Of a DNA stretch of 61,326 nucleotides, positions 1 through 7,510 are shown in pieces. The notes beneath the pieces are model-generated. The model did not search any database. It saw only the letters and a list, made by a program, of their open reading frames with translations, and had not been told where the DNA came from. A program made the position numbers and the translations under genes. This DNA comes from Oscillospiraceae bacterium. GTDB lineage: Bacteria > Bacillota > Clostridia > Oscillospirales > Ruminococcaceae. Location of the stretch: NCBI GenBank assembly GCA_029007985.1, contig JAQXIW010000035.1:1-61326 (forward strand), in the 5' to 3' direction. Each line of letters opens with the position of its first letter. Position 1 is the stretch's first letter.

Positions 1-393
1 TTTATAAAATTCCCATATTATTCCATTTGTATAGATTATTTCTTTAAACCATAAAAGATGCCCCCACAATTGCTTTAAGTCATCGTTCTCATTAAAAAGC
101 GGTTTATCTACAAACTTTGCTTCTATTGCGCCGTATAAATATTTTCTATCAACATTTTGTTCAGGTTCATACCTTTTATCAAAAATAACAAAGTCCGGAA
201 AGCCTTTTAATCCCCAAAGAACTTTTTCTTTGGCTTCCTTTGTTCTTTGTCGATTGCTGACATCTCTTAGTGAAACATTAAAAAAAGATTGCCTTTCTCT
301 AATCACTTCCGCAATAATATTGTACAAATCGTGTTCAACGTTGTTTTGTTTTTCTATCAGTTCTATTTCTGTTTTGTATCGTTCCAAGTTCAT
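1..393 (-). CDS. HsdR_N-like PD-(D/E)XK nuclease-domain protein, partial (runs off left edge)
   Basis: An open frame of 131 codons starts at the ATG at 393 and is still open at base 1. A GAGGAG ribosome binding site lies just upstream (about 400-406). The visible N-terminal part carries the core of a PD-(D/E)XK nuclease fold: a GFPDFVIFD segment with P66-D67, then AIEAK with E91 and K93, then a QLWGH segment (Q108) and TNGIIWEFY (about 122-130). The TNG..W.FY pattern is typical of the N-terminal domain of type I restriction HsdR subunits and of stand-alone relatives. It lies 24 bases after rlmD on the same strand, so it may share that transcript. The C-terminal part is missing, so it is unclear whether this is a single-domain protein or something larger. 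The nuclease call is inferred from motifs; a restriction role is not shown. Confidence 0.7.
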   Translation of the reverse strand, partial: MNLERYKTEIELIEKQNNVEHDLYNIIAEVIRERQSFFNVSLRDVSNRQRTKEAKEKVLWGLKGFPDFVIFDKRYEPEQNVDRKYLYGAIEAKFVDKPLFNENDDLKQLWGHLLWFKEIIYTNGIIWEFYK

Positions 394-417
394 GCGTTTC
401 TCCTCAGAAACCCCTTA

Positions 418-2049
418 TTAAATCATCTTAAAATATCGCAGTGCTTCCTCAATCAACTTTACCTTTTCAGGCGGACATTGAGGTTGTTTCTGGTTATCTT
501 TCTTAGAATTGTTGTAACAATCTCTTTCGATAATACCGTGTTTTTGCTTTACCTGAGCAATATAAAGAGAAGATACTTTCACACGATACTTGTCAAATAT
601 GTAATCTTTGATTTCATCATAAGTTGCCTTTGCTTCGGATGATGTTAAATCCAGCTCGTCCATATCAACGGTAATGTCGATATATGTATCCGGCTTTTTT
701 CTAACCAACTGAACAACCGTCTCCACATGCTTTGTCCTTGGGAACATATCAAATGGTTGAATCATATCGACTTTATATCCGTGCTCGCAAAGGTATTTAC
801 AGTCTCTTGCCGCAGTAGACGGGTTACAGGATATCATAGACAGCTTTTGAACATTCATGGAAATAACAGCGTCGAGAGTTTGTGTATCACAGCCTTTTCT
901 CGGCGGGTCAACAACGACCGCAGTAGGTGTGAATTTTTCCTCTAAAAGCTGCCGCGCGGCACATTTGGCGTCGGCGCATATAAAGCGGGCATTTTTAAGA
1001 CCGAGTTTCTCCGCATTGATTTTTGCGTTTTCAACGGCTTGCGGGACAATTTCAACGCCGACTAACCGGGATACTTTGTCGGCCATTGACAACCCGATTG
1101 AACCCGTACCGCAATACATATCCAGCAAAATGTCGTCGCCTTTCAGCCCGAGGGATTCTTTTGAAATAGCGTAAAGTTCCTCTGCGCCGTCGTGGTTGAC
1201 CTGATAAAAGGAGTGAGGGCTTATCTCTATGCTGACTCCGCACAAAATATCCGTTATTGTGCCTTTTCCGTAAATCACTTTATTTTTTTCGCCTAAAATC
1301 ACATTGGATTTTGAACGGTTAATATTGATAATCGCTGTCGTAATTTGCGGAAATTTTTCTCTTATCAAATCAAATAATACATCTCTGTTTACAAAATTTT
1401 CTTTTGTGCACACGATGCAAAGCATTATCTGGCCGGTTACCCGGGCTTTTCTTAAATAAATATGTCTTATGATGCCGGAGCCGGAAATTTCGTCGTATGC
1501 CGGAATGTTCAGTTTATTTACGGTATCCGTTACAAATGCGGAAATTTCATTAAAAACAACCGGTTGTAAAAGACAGTCGTCACACGGTATTACCCTGTGG
1601 CTTCTCCGCGCGTAAAAGCCGTAAACCGCTTTTCCGTTTTCGCCGACGGTTACGGGATATTGGGCTTTGTTTCTGTATCTCAAAGGATTGGAACAGGACT
1701 TTGTATCGTTAACTTCACAGTCTATTTTGCCTATTCTCTCAAAACACGCTTTTACAAAATTTTTCTTTGCTCTTAATTCGGATTCATAAGAAATATGCTG
1801 AAAATTACAGCCGCCGCACTGTTTTGATATAGGGCAGACAGGCACAATTCTGTCCGGTGACGGTTTTATTATTTTTTCGCATCTACCCACACAATATGAG
1901 GACAGAACTTTTATTATTTTAATTTCACATATGTCTCCGACGGCTGTTGCCGGGACAAAAATAACCATATCGTTGTATTTTGCAATACCGTTGCCGTCGC
2001 TGAGAGAATAATCGACTATCTCCGCTGTGATAATATCGTTCTTTTTCAT
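418..2049 (-). CDS. rlmD: 23S rRNA (uracil-5-)-methyltransferase, RlmD/RumA type
   Basis: This SAM-dependent enzyme methylates a uridine of 23S rRNA at C5. An N-terminal TRAM domain (about 1-58) is followed by iron-sulfur cysteines (C72, C78, C81 in a CxxxxxCGGC pattern, with a probable fourth at 156/159). The SAM-binding motif DMYCGTGSIG is at 310-319, DPPRKG at 381-386, the catalytic cysteine of SCNPSTAARD is C408, and the HVETV general base is E443. The enzyme proper ends near residue 450; about 90 further residues follow that are not part of the catalytic fold. In this family such a tail recurs in clostridial members (recollection, not checked). The start overlaps the stop of the lipoprotein gene by one base (TAATG), so translation is probably coupled. 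In Gram-positives the RlmCD type may modify two sites, so exact target specificity is open. Confidence 0.9.
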   Translation of the reverse strand: MKKNDIITAEIVDYSLSDGNGIAKYNDMVIFVPATAVGDICEIKIIKVLSSYCVGRCEKIIKPSPDRIVPVCPISKQCGGCNFQHISYESELRAKKNFVKACFERIGKIDCEVNDTKSCSNPLRYRNKAQYPVTVGENGKAVYGFYARRSHRVIPCDDCLLQPVVFNEISAFVTDTVNKLNIPAYDEISGSGIIRHIYLRKARVTGQIMLCIVCTKENFVNRDVLFDLIREKFPQITTAIININRSKSNVILGEKNKVIYGKGTITDILCGVSIEISPHSFYQVNHDGAEELYAISKESLGLKGDDILLDMYCGTGSIGLSMADKVSRLVGVEIVPQAVENAKINAEKLGLKNARFICADAKCAARQLLEEKFTPTAVVVDPPRKGCDTQTLDAVISMNVQKLSMISCNPSTAARDCKYLCEHGYKVDMIQPFDMFPRTKHVETVVQLVRKKPDTYIDITVDMDELDLTSSEAKATYDEIKDYIFDKYRVKVSSLYIAQVKQKHGIIERDCYNNSKKDNQKQPQCPPEKVKLIEEALRYFKMI

Positions 2050-2954
2050 TAAAACTCCGGTTCAATGTAAATCGTTTTTTCAATAATAGTGTAATCTAAA
2101 TTCTTGAAAGGGTAGGACTGTTCGTCAAGATTAGAAAGTATTTCGTCTCTTGCATCAAAGTATTCTTTGCAGTCAATATTGCAAACCAGCATATTACTAT
2201 TGTCGGAATACCTGTTTTCGGCAGAAAAGTCCATTCCGATTACCTCAACGCCGTCGGAATAAAATTCGTATTCTCCGAAAAGCGACAGATACGCGCTGTC
2301 CAATACAAAAAAGCACTCATTCTTTTTTTGATTTTCGACACAGTATGAAAGAACATCGCCTTTTGACAAATAGATTTCTTCCGTCAAATCCAGAGGAATA
2401 CCCAGCAGTTTCATTCTCTCAGTCATAGACCGATAAAACCGCGACTGATTGTCCGACAGTGATTCGGGTAAAATGGCGGCATAGGTAAGTATTTGGTTGT
2501 TGTCTCTGTCTTTAAGAGAATCTGTCCAAATTTCGTATATTTTATCGCCGAATTTCTCGCCGATATAATTGTAGTCGGCGCTTATGCAATAGGCTTTGTC
2601 ATATTCGGAAAGAGCGTTCTCGGCGATGTTGTTCATCACAAAAAACAGGGGTATATTATTGTCTTTGCAAACTTTGATAATTGCCGATAAATCGCCTTCC
2701 TCAATTTTGTCGTCACAGACTGTGACGCTGTGTATATCTTTAATTGTTTGCTCGTTAATATACTGTGAATAGTCTGAGGACTCACAATTTATGTATTTAT
2801 CTGTTTCACTTTCATACTGTTTATAGTGGTCATACACATAGAACAGCGATGGGGATATCAAGTTTAGATTGTAATCGGGAATATCGTTGCCCTCCACGCA
2901 TCCGCAAAGAAAAATAAGCAGTGTTAAAGTGAAAAGTTTTTTCAAATGATTCAT
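2049..2954 (-). CDS. Lipoprotein resembling a type 1 periplasmic sugar-binding protein
   Basis: The N-terminus is a lipoprotein signal peptide: a charged start, a hydrophobic stretch and the lipobox LCGC with the lipidated cysteine at C19. The mature part (about 280 residues) shows weak sequence features of type 1 periplasmic binding proteins of the MglB/LacI kind: an ICKDNNIPLFFVMN-like alpha/beta unit, then a YNYIGEKFG segment, then ILTYAAILPES followed by a helix with R/K. No permease or ATPase gene is next to it. It overlaps the upstream araC gene by four bases and the downstream rlmD by one. It may bind a small molecule at the cell surface and feed information to the co-encoded regulator, but this is inference. 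The binding-protein assignment itself is only moderately sure. Confidence 0.6.
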   Translation of the reverse strand: MNHLKKLFTLTLLIFLCGCVEGNDIPDYNLNLISPSLFYVYDHYKQYESETDKYINCESSDYSQYINEQTIKDIHSVTVCDDKIEEGDLSAIIKVCKDNNIPLFFVMNNIAENALSEYDKAYCISADYNYIGEKFGDKIYEIWTDSLKDRDNNQILTYAAILPESLSDNQSRFYRSMTERMKLLGIPLDLTEEIYLSKGDVLSYCVENQKKNECFFVLDSAYLSLFGEYEFYSDGVEVIGMDFSAENRYSDNSNMLVCNIDCKEYFDARDEILSNLDEQSYPFKNLDYTIIEKTIYIEPEF

Positions 2955-3796
2955 ATCTCTCGTCCGTTTTCAATGCTCTGTTTATATTTTGACGGCGGCA
3001 TTTTCTTGATTTTCTTAAATACTCTCGAAAAGTAAAACTGGTCAAAGAATCCCACCGACACCGCAACCTGCGAAATAGACAAATTCGTATTTTTTAACAG
3101 ATTACACGCCTCATTGATTCTATATTCCGTCAGATAATCAATAGGCGATTGGTCTAAATTGGATATAAAAACTCTGTACAGGTGGCTGCGGCTTATGCCG
3201 ACTGCATTGGCAATACTGTCAACGCTTATGTCGTTTGAATAGTTAAACTGGATGTATTTAATGGCTTCGATAACATAGTTTGACTGTGTTTCGGTCAAGG
3301 AACGGTTTATACCGGTGTTTTCTTCGATAAGCTTTCCTAAGAACAAATACAAATAACCAATCATTGACACAGAGTTGGCCAAGGTACTGCCGCTGTGTTG
3401 ATATATTTGGAACAAAAGTTCTTTCATCGACTCCAATCCTTTCGGAGAATAAACCGGGTTATTGTCTGTGAAAGGCAAATTCAAAATGATTTTTTGGGCA
3501 TAAGTACCGTTGAATCCGACCCAATAATATTCCCACGGCTCAACATCATCGGCATAATAATGGACAAGCTGAGACGGTTTTATCAAAAACATATCTCCGG
3601 CTTTTAGTTTGTAGACATTCCCCTCGCACTCGTAAGTGCCTTTGCCGGACAGCACAAGATGTATCAAATAATTGTCTCTTATACCCGGCCCCCAAAAATG
3701 CCCCGGAGTGCAGCTCTGTAATCCACTGTTAAATACTGTCAGGCTGGTGTTGTCAATGAGTTCCTGCTTGTATGACTGCTTGTATGGACCGTTCAT
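2951..3796 (-). CDS. AraC-family transcriptional regulator
   Basis: The protein has 281 residues and two parts. Residues 1-110 look like the cupin-type ligand-binding half (GKGTYECEG, KAGDMFLIKP and the histidine-rich LVHYYADD). Residues 185-275 are the paired helix-turn-helix of AraC regulators: helix-turn-helix 1 near 191-211 (SIANAVGISRSHLYRVF) and helix-turn-helix 2 near 240-262 (ISQVAVSVGFFDQFYFSRVF), ending with the usual PPSKYK. A GGAGGG ribosome binding site precedes the ATG. It is first in a tightly packed operon with the lipoprotein and rlmD. AraC proteins of this layout usually control sugar-use genes. Here the only obvious partner is the lipoprotein, so the regulon is unknown. Confidence 0.93.
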   Translation of the reverse strand: MNGPYKQSYKQELIDNTSLTVFNSGLQSCTPGHFWGPGIRDNYLIHLVLSGKGTYECEGNVYKLKAGDMFLIKPSQLVHYYADDVEPWEYYWVGFNGTYAQKIILNLPFTDNNPVYSPKGLESMKELLFQIYQHSGSTLANSVSMIGYLYLFLGKLIEENTGINRSLTETQSNYVIEAIKYIQFNYSNDISVDSIANAVGISRSHLYRVFISNLDQSPIDYLTEYRINEACNLLKNTNLSISQVAVSVGFFDQFYFSRVFKKIKKMPPSKYKQSIENGREI

Positions 3797-3823
3797 AGTA
3801 ACCCTCCGAAAATAATTTATTAT

Positions 3824-3852
3824 ATAATAATGTATAAACGGTAAAAAATCAA
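3824..3852 (-). promoter_or_regulatory. Promoter of the araC-lipoprotein-rlmD operon
   Basis: On the minus strand TTGATT (3852-3847) and TATTAT (3829-3824) are separated by 17 bases. The surrounding DNA is very AT-rich and contains other possible -10 boxes, so the exact pair is not certain. Confidence 0.45.
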
Positions 3853-3879
3853 CAAAAATCCATAAGATATAATAAATAA

Positions 3880-3912
3880 ATTAAAAAGAAAAACAGGCCG
3901 AAAAGCCTGTTT
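3880..3912 (-). terminator. Rho-independent terminator after the cysteine-rich small gene
   Basis: An 8-bp stem AAACAGGC/GCCTGTTT (3891-3898 with 3905-3912) and a six-base loop are followed, read on the minus strand, by a T-rich run down to 3880. It ends the transcript of the 75-residue gene before it reaches araC. Confidence 0.8.
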
Positions 3913-3923
3913 GAATATGAAAA

Positions 3924-4151
3924 TTACAATTTGAAATCATCTGATGAATATTCCCGTAAAGACGGTCTGCGCTTAGGAATTCTTTTTGTCGGCATATATG
4001 AATATTTATTACATGAATAATACGGGGAAACAACGCCTTTTTTGCTGCATAGTATCATTGCTTTATCCGAGGACTTTTCGCCGAATTCACAGTATTCGCA
4101 TGCAGGCGGTATGTTTGTGCCGAAATACGGATTTTTCTTTTTGAAAAACAT
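3924..4151 (-). CDS. Small cysteine-rich conserved protein, function unknown
   Basis: The start is placed at the ATG at 4151 because a GAGGAG ribosome binding site lies nine bases upstream; a longer frame back to 4184 has none. The 75-residue product is basic and has two cysteine clusters: CEYC near residue 18 and two single cysteines near 36 and 48, a spacing that could hold one zinc ion. It begins with MFFKKKNPYFGT and ends in a charged tail with RIPKRRPS. I recognise the type as a small protein that recurs in Clostridia without a known role, but I cannot name a family. It has its own promoter and terminator, so it is a single-gene unit diverging from phoH. Confidence 0.75.
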   Translation of the reverse strand: MFFKKKNPYFGTNIPPACEYCEFGEKSSDKAMILCSKKGVVSPYYSCNKYSYMPTKRIPKRRPSLREYSSDDFKL

Positions 4152-4172
4152 TTTTATCAACTCCTCGGTTAA

Positions 4173-4201
4173 ATTATATATCAAAATAAACGGTATGTAA
4201 A
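4173..4201 (-). promoter_or_regulatory. Promoter of the small cysteine-rich gene
   Basis: On the minus strand TTTACA (4201-4196), a 17-base spacer and a perfect TATAAT (4178-4173) lie about 20 bases before the ribosome binding site of the 75-residue gene. Confidence 0.7.
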
Positions 4202-4228
4202 TATCGGCATTTATTGTTATGCGGTCAG

Positions 4229-4257
4229 TTTACTTATTATAAAAAATATGCTATACT
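4229..4257 (+). promoter_or_regulatory. Promoter of the phoH-ybeY-era cluster
   Basis: TTTACT (4229-4234), a 17-base spacer and TATACT (4252-4257) with a TG one base upstream (extended -10). It lies 30 bases before the TTG start of phoH and is back to back with the promoter of the small cysteine-rich gene. Confidence 0.65.
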
Positions 4258-4287
4258 CAAATAAATAATTGTACACGAGGTTATACT

Positions 4288-5289
4288 TTGTCGGAAAAAA
4301 TTATAGATGTATTGGACAACGATATTGCTTTTGCAATATGCGGTCCTTTTAACAACAATATATCATATATTGAAAAGGTTTTAGGCGCTGATATATTGTG
4401 CAGGGGCACGGAAATAAAAATAAGCGGTGAAGATACAAATGTAACAAACACTGTCAATGCGGTCAACGCCATGATAGATTTATATCATAAGGGCAACAGT
4501 CTTGACGAACAGGCTGTCAGATACTGCACAAATCTCGCCACCGAAAACAAAGGCTCACAGGTAAAAGAGCTGACCGGGGACTTAGTTTTACTCACAGCAA
4601 AAGGTAAGCCGATAAGAGCCAAAACATTGGGTCAAAAAGCCTATTTGAAAGCAATTGAAAAAAATTCCATAACTTTCGGCGTCGGCCCTGCCGGCACAGG
4701 CAAGACTTATTTAGCTGTTGCAATGGCTGTAAAAGCGTTTAAGTCGGGCGCAGTATCGAGAATCATTCTCACAAGACCTGCCGTTGAGGCCGGTGAAAAA
4801 TTAGGATTTCTACCGGGCGATTTACAAAATAAAGTCGACCCGTATCTCAGACCGCTGTACGACGGGCTTTTTGATATGATGGGCGCAGAGACATATCAAA
4901 AACTGCTTGAAAAGGGCGTAATCGAAGTTGCGCCGCTGGCGTATATGAGAGGCCGCACTCTCGACGACAGCTTTATTATTTTGGACGAGGCTCAAAACAC
5001 TACAAGAGAACAGATGAAGATGTTTCTTACGAGAATGGGCGTCAATTCAAAAGTTGTTGTAACAGGCGATATAACTCAGATAGACTTGCCGTCGGATAAA
5101 AAATCCGGCTTAAAAGACGCAATGACCGTTCTGAAAAACATAGACGATATAGCCATCGTCCGACTGTCGGAAAAAGACGTTGTGCGACACAAGCTGGTTC
5201 AGGACATTGTTCTGGCTTACGAGAAATATGCCGACGATAAAGCTAATGAAAAGAACAGGAGGCAATCAAAGAGCTATCATGTCAAATAA
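4288..5289 (+). CDS. phoH: PhoH-like ATPase
   Basis: This is a cytoplasmic P-loop ATPase of the PhoH/YbeZ family, linked in bacteria to RNA metabolism and ribosome maturation with its usual neighbour YbeY. Residues 1-100 include the small N-terminal RNA-binding-like domain. The Walker A motif GPAGTGKT is at 133-140 and the Walker B ILDEAQ at 231-236, followed by VVTGDITQIDLP. At 333 residues it has the family length. The start is a TTG preceded by ACGAGG. The last 11 bases overlap ybeY, a pairing seen across most bacteria. Confidence 0.95.
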   Translation: MSEKIIDVLDNDIAFAICGPFNNNISYIEKVLGADILCRGTEIKISGEDTNVTNTVNAVNAMIDLYHKGNSLDEQAVRYCTNLATENKGSQVKELTGDLVLLTAKGKPIRAKTLGQKAYLKAIEKNSITFGVGPAGTGKTYLAVAMAVKAFKSGAVSRIILTRPAVEAGEKLGFLPGDLQNKVDPYLRPLYDGLFDMMGAETYQKLLEKGVIEVAPLAYMRGRTLDDSFIILDEAQNTTREQMKMFLTRMGVNSKVVVTGDITQIDLPSDKKSGLKDAMTVLKNIDDIAIVRLSEKDVVRHKLVQDIVLAYEKYADDKANEKNRRQSKSYHVK

Positions 5290-5782
5290 AGTGTGGATAA
5301 GAAACGACCAAAAAAAGATTAAAATTCCGTCCGGTATAAGAATTTTGGTCAGGCGCACCTGTAATGCCACTCTTGTAAATGAAGGTATTACCGAGCCTTG
5401 CGAAATATCGGTCACTTTTGTGGATAACGATGCCATAAAAAAGATAAACACAGAGTTCAGAAATATTGAAAGCGAAACCGATGTGTTGTCTTTTCCTCTG
5501 GGTGAGAACGGTCAATACGACAAAAACCCGGAGACCGGGGCGCTTATGCTCGGCGACATAATTATATCTTTGGAGAAAGCCATGGAGCAGTCACAGCAAT
5601 TCGGTCACAGTTTTCAGAGAGAAGTTTCCTATTTGACATGCCACTCAATGCTTCATTTGCTGGGATACGACCATGTAAACGGCGGCATCGAGGCTATGAA
5701 AATGCGCGAACACGAGGAGGCCGTAATGAGCGTATTGGGTCTGTCACGAAACGCCACATCTGAAATACGGGAAGAAGGATAA
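5279..5782 (+). CDS. ybeY: Endoribonuclease / rRNA maturation factor YbeY
   Basis: YbeY is a zinc-dependent RNase-like protein needed for 16S rRNA 3' end maturation and ribosome quality control. The metal site is the HxxxHxxxxxH pattern H122, H126, H132 in CHSMLHLLGYDH. The core with TDVLSFPL (about 67-74) and LGDIIIS also matches the family. I start it at the ATG at 5279, giving 167 residues, the usual size. An AGGAGG lies 16 bases upstream inside phoH, a longer spacing than usual. The frame can be extended to 5180, but that would overlap phoH by over 100 bases. It ends directly before the era start. Confidence 0.95.
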   Translation: MSNKVWIRNDQKKIKIPSGIRILVRRTCNATLVNEGITEPCEISVTFVDNDAIKKINTEFRNIESETDVLSFPLGENGQYDKNPETGALMLGDIIISLEKAMEQSQQFGHSFQREVSYLTCHSMLHLLGYDHVNGGIEAMKMREHEEAVMSVLGLSRNATSEIREEG

Positions 5783-6682
5783 ATGGATAACACAAAATCT
5801 TTGTTTGTTGCTTTGGTGGGCAAACCAAATGTGGGTAAATCGTCATTGATGAACGCCATGCTTGGCGAAAAAATAGCCATTGTAACAAACAAGCCGCAGA
5901 CAACAAGAACAAGAATAACCGGCATACTGACAAAAGGGTCGACTCAGTTTGTCTTTATGGATACCCCGGGGGTACATGCCCGGCGAACAAAACTGGGCGA
6001 GAGAATGGTGAAAGCGAGTCGGAAAGCCATAGCAGACACAGACCTGGCGCTGATGCTTTTTGAGCCCTACGGCGATTTTAACGAATCAGAGCTTTCTATG
6101 GCAGCGGAAATCAAAAAAAGCCGTCTGCCTGCAATAGCCGTCATAAACAAAAAAGACACGGTAAAAAACGAAGAAGATATAAAAATTCAAGCCGAAAAGA
6201 TAAAGCAACTCGGTATTTTCGATAAAATAATGAATATTTCCGCCGTATCAAAGGACGGTGTGGACGTGTTACTTGAAGAATTGGATATGTACGCCGTTGA
6301 AGGCCCGCACTATTTTGAAGATGACGCCATCACGGATATGCCGGAAAAAACCATTGTATCCGAAATAGTCAGAGAAAAACTGCTGCTCTTTATGAGAGAC
6401 GAAATTCCCCACGGCACAAATGTCGAGGTTGAATCTTTCAAAGAGAGACAGAACGGTAACATCATTGATATTTCCGTTGTAATCTATTGTGAGAGAAAGA
6501 GCCACAAGGGTATGATTATCGGAAAACAGGGTGCCATGCTCAAAAAAATAGCTTCACGGGCAAGGGTGGACATAGAAAACTTTTTGGATATAAAAGTAAA
6601 TATGCAATGTTGGGTTAAAGTTAAAGAGGATTGGAGAGATTCCAACTATATTCTCAACGACTTTGGATTCAAAGACGAATAA
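5783..6682 (+). CDS. era: GTPase Era
   Basis: Era is an essential GTPase that binds the 3' end of 16S rRNA during 30S assembly. GTPase motifs are clear: G1 GKPNVGKS (13-20), G3 DTPG (60-63) and G4 NKKD (122-125). The C-terminal KH domain has the GxxG-type loop in MIIGKQGAMLKKI near 243-253. The length of 299 residues is normal. The start codon follows the ybeY stop with no gap, so translation is probably coupled. A hairpin terminator sits directly downstream. Confidence 0.97.
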   Translation: MDNTKSLFVALVGKPNVGKSSLMNAMLGEKIAIVTNKPQTTRTRITGILTKGSTQFVFMDTPGVHARRTKLGERMVKASRKAIADTDLALMLFEPYGDFNESELSMAAEIKKSRLPAIAVINKKDTVKNEEDIKIQAEKIKQLGIFDKIMNISAVSKDGVDVLLEELDMYAVEGPHYFEDDAITDMPEKTIVSEIVREKLLLFMRDEIPHGTNVEVESFKERQNGNIIDISVVIYCERKSHKGMIIGKQGAMLKKIASRARVDIENFLDIKVNMQCWVKVKEDWRDSNYILNDFGFKDE

Positions 6683-6688
6683 ATATCT

Positions 6689-6717
6689 GCCTCTAAATAG
6701 TTATTTAGAGGCTTTAT
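6689..6717 (+). terminator. Terminator or attenuator between era and recO
   Basis: A perfect 10-bp stem GCCTCTAAAT/ATTTAGAGGC (6689-6698 with 6703-6712) has a four-base loop and is followed by TTTATT. It lies within an otherwise continuous gene string, only 13 bases before recO, so it may be partial read-through control. Confidence 0.7.
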
Positions 6718-6724
6718 TGTAAAG

Positions 6725-7498
6725 ATGAACGAACAACTGAAAACAGTAAACGGGATAGTAATAAAAGAGATAAAAACAAAAGAAAGCGACAAGGTTATAA
6801 CGGTATTTACCAAAGAACTTGGTGTGGTCAACATATATGTCAAAGGCGGTATGAGATTAAAAAACAAATTTCACAGCGCGACAAATATGTTCGTCCTGTC
6901 CGAGTTTGTCGTTTTTAAGTCGAATAAATCCGAATTGTACAATTTGAATGAAGCCACGGTTAAACACATATTTCACCGGTTGAGCGACAATATCGAGTAT
7001 ATGTCTCTCGCTATGTATATGTCCGAGCTTCTGTGCGAAATAGATGTGCCGAACGATATGAATAACGAAATACTGCGTTTATATCTCAACATATTGCACA
7101 TGCTAACGGCAAAGAAGTGGTCTGTTTTGCTGTGCAAATCGGTTTTTGAAATGAGACTGCTGTCCGATACGGGATTCAGACCGGATATGATAGGCTGCGC
7201 AAGATGCAGAAAATATGAGGCGGAGCTTTTTTTCTTTGATATAAGCAACGCAAGAATAATATGCAGTAAATGTATGATGGGCGGAGAAAACTACATAACC
7301 GGTTACTTTGTATGTGAAATGCCGGTCGTTATGGCGTTGAGATATATTGCCTATGCCGATTTAGACCAGATGTTTACCTTTAACCTTGAAAGCGGATATG
7401 TCAAACAACTGACAAGAATATGCGAAGAATATGTTTTGTATCACACAAAAAACGAATACAAAGCACTGAATTTTTTTAAGACGATAGTTAATTACTGA
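6725..7498 (+). CDS. recO: DNA repair protein RecO
   Basis: RecO works with RecR to load RecA on single-stranded DNA at gaps in the RecFOR recombination pathway. The N-terminal OB fold (about 1-80) begins with VNGIVIKEIKTKESDKV. The middle is helical. A four-cysteine zinc site is formed by C158, C161, C180 and C183 in CARC and CSKC. The length of 257 residues is typical. The gap of 12 bases to mutS2 suggests co-transcription. No strong ribosome binding site precedes the ATG, only a weak purine stretch at 6721-6724 within the terminator tail. Confidence 0.93.
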   Translation: MNEQLKTVNGIVIKEIKTKESDKVITVFTKELGVVNIYVKGGMRLKNKFHSATNMFVLSEFVVFKSNKSELYNLNEATVKHIFHRLSDNIEYMSLAMYMSELLCEIDVPNDMNNEILRLYLNILHMLTAKKWSVLLCKSVFEMRLLSDTGFRPDMIGCARCRKYEAELFFFDISNARIICSKCMMGGENYITGYFVCEMPVVMALRYIAYADLDQMFTFNLESGYVKQLTRICEEYVLYHTKNEYKALNFFKTIVNY

Positions 7499-7510
7499 CG
7501 GAGAACTAAA

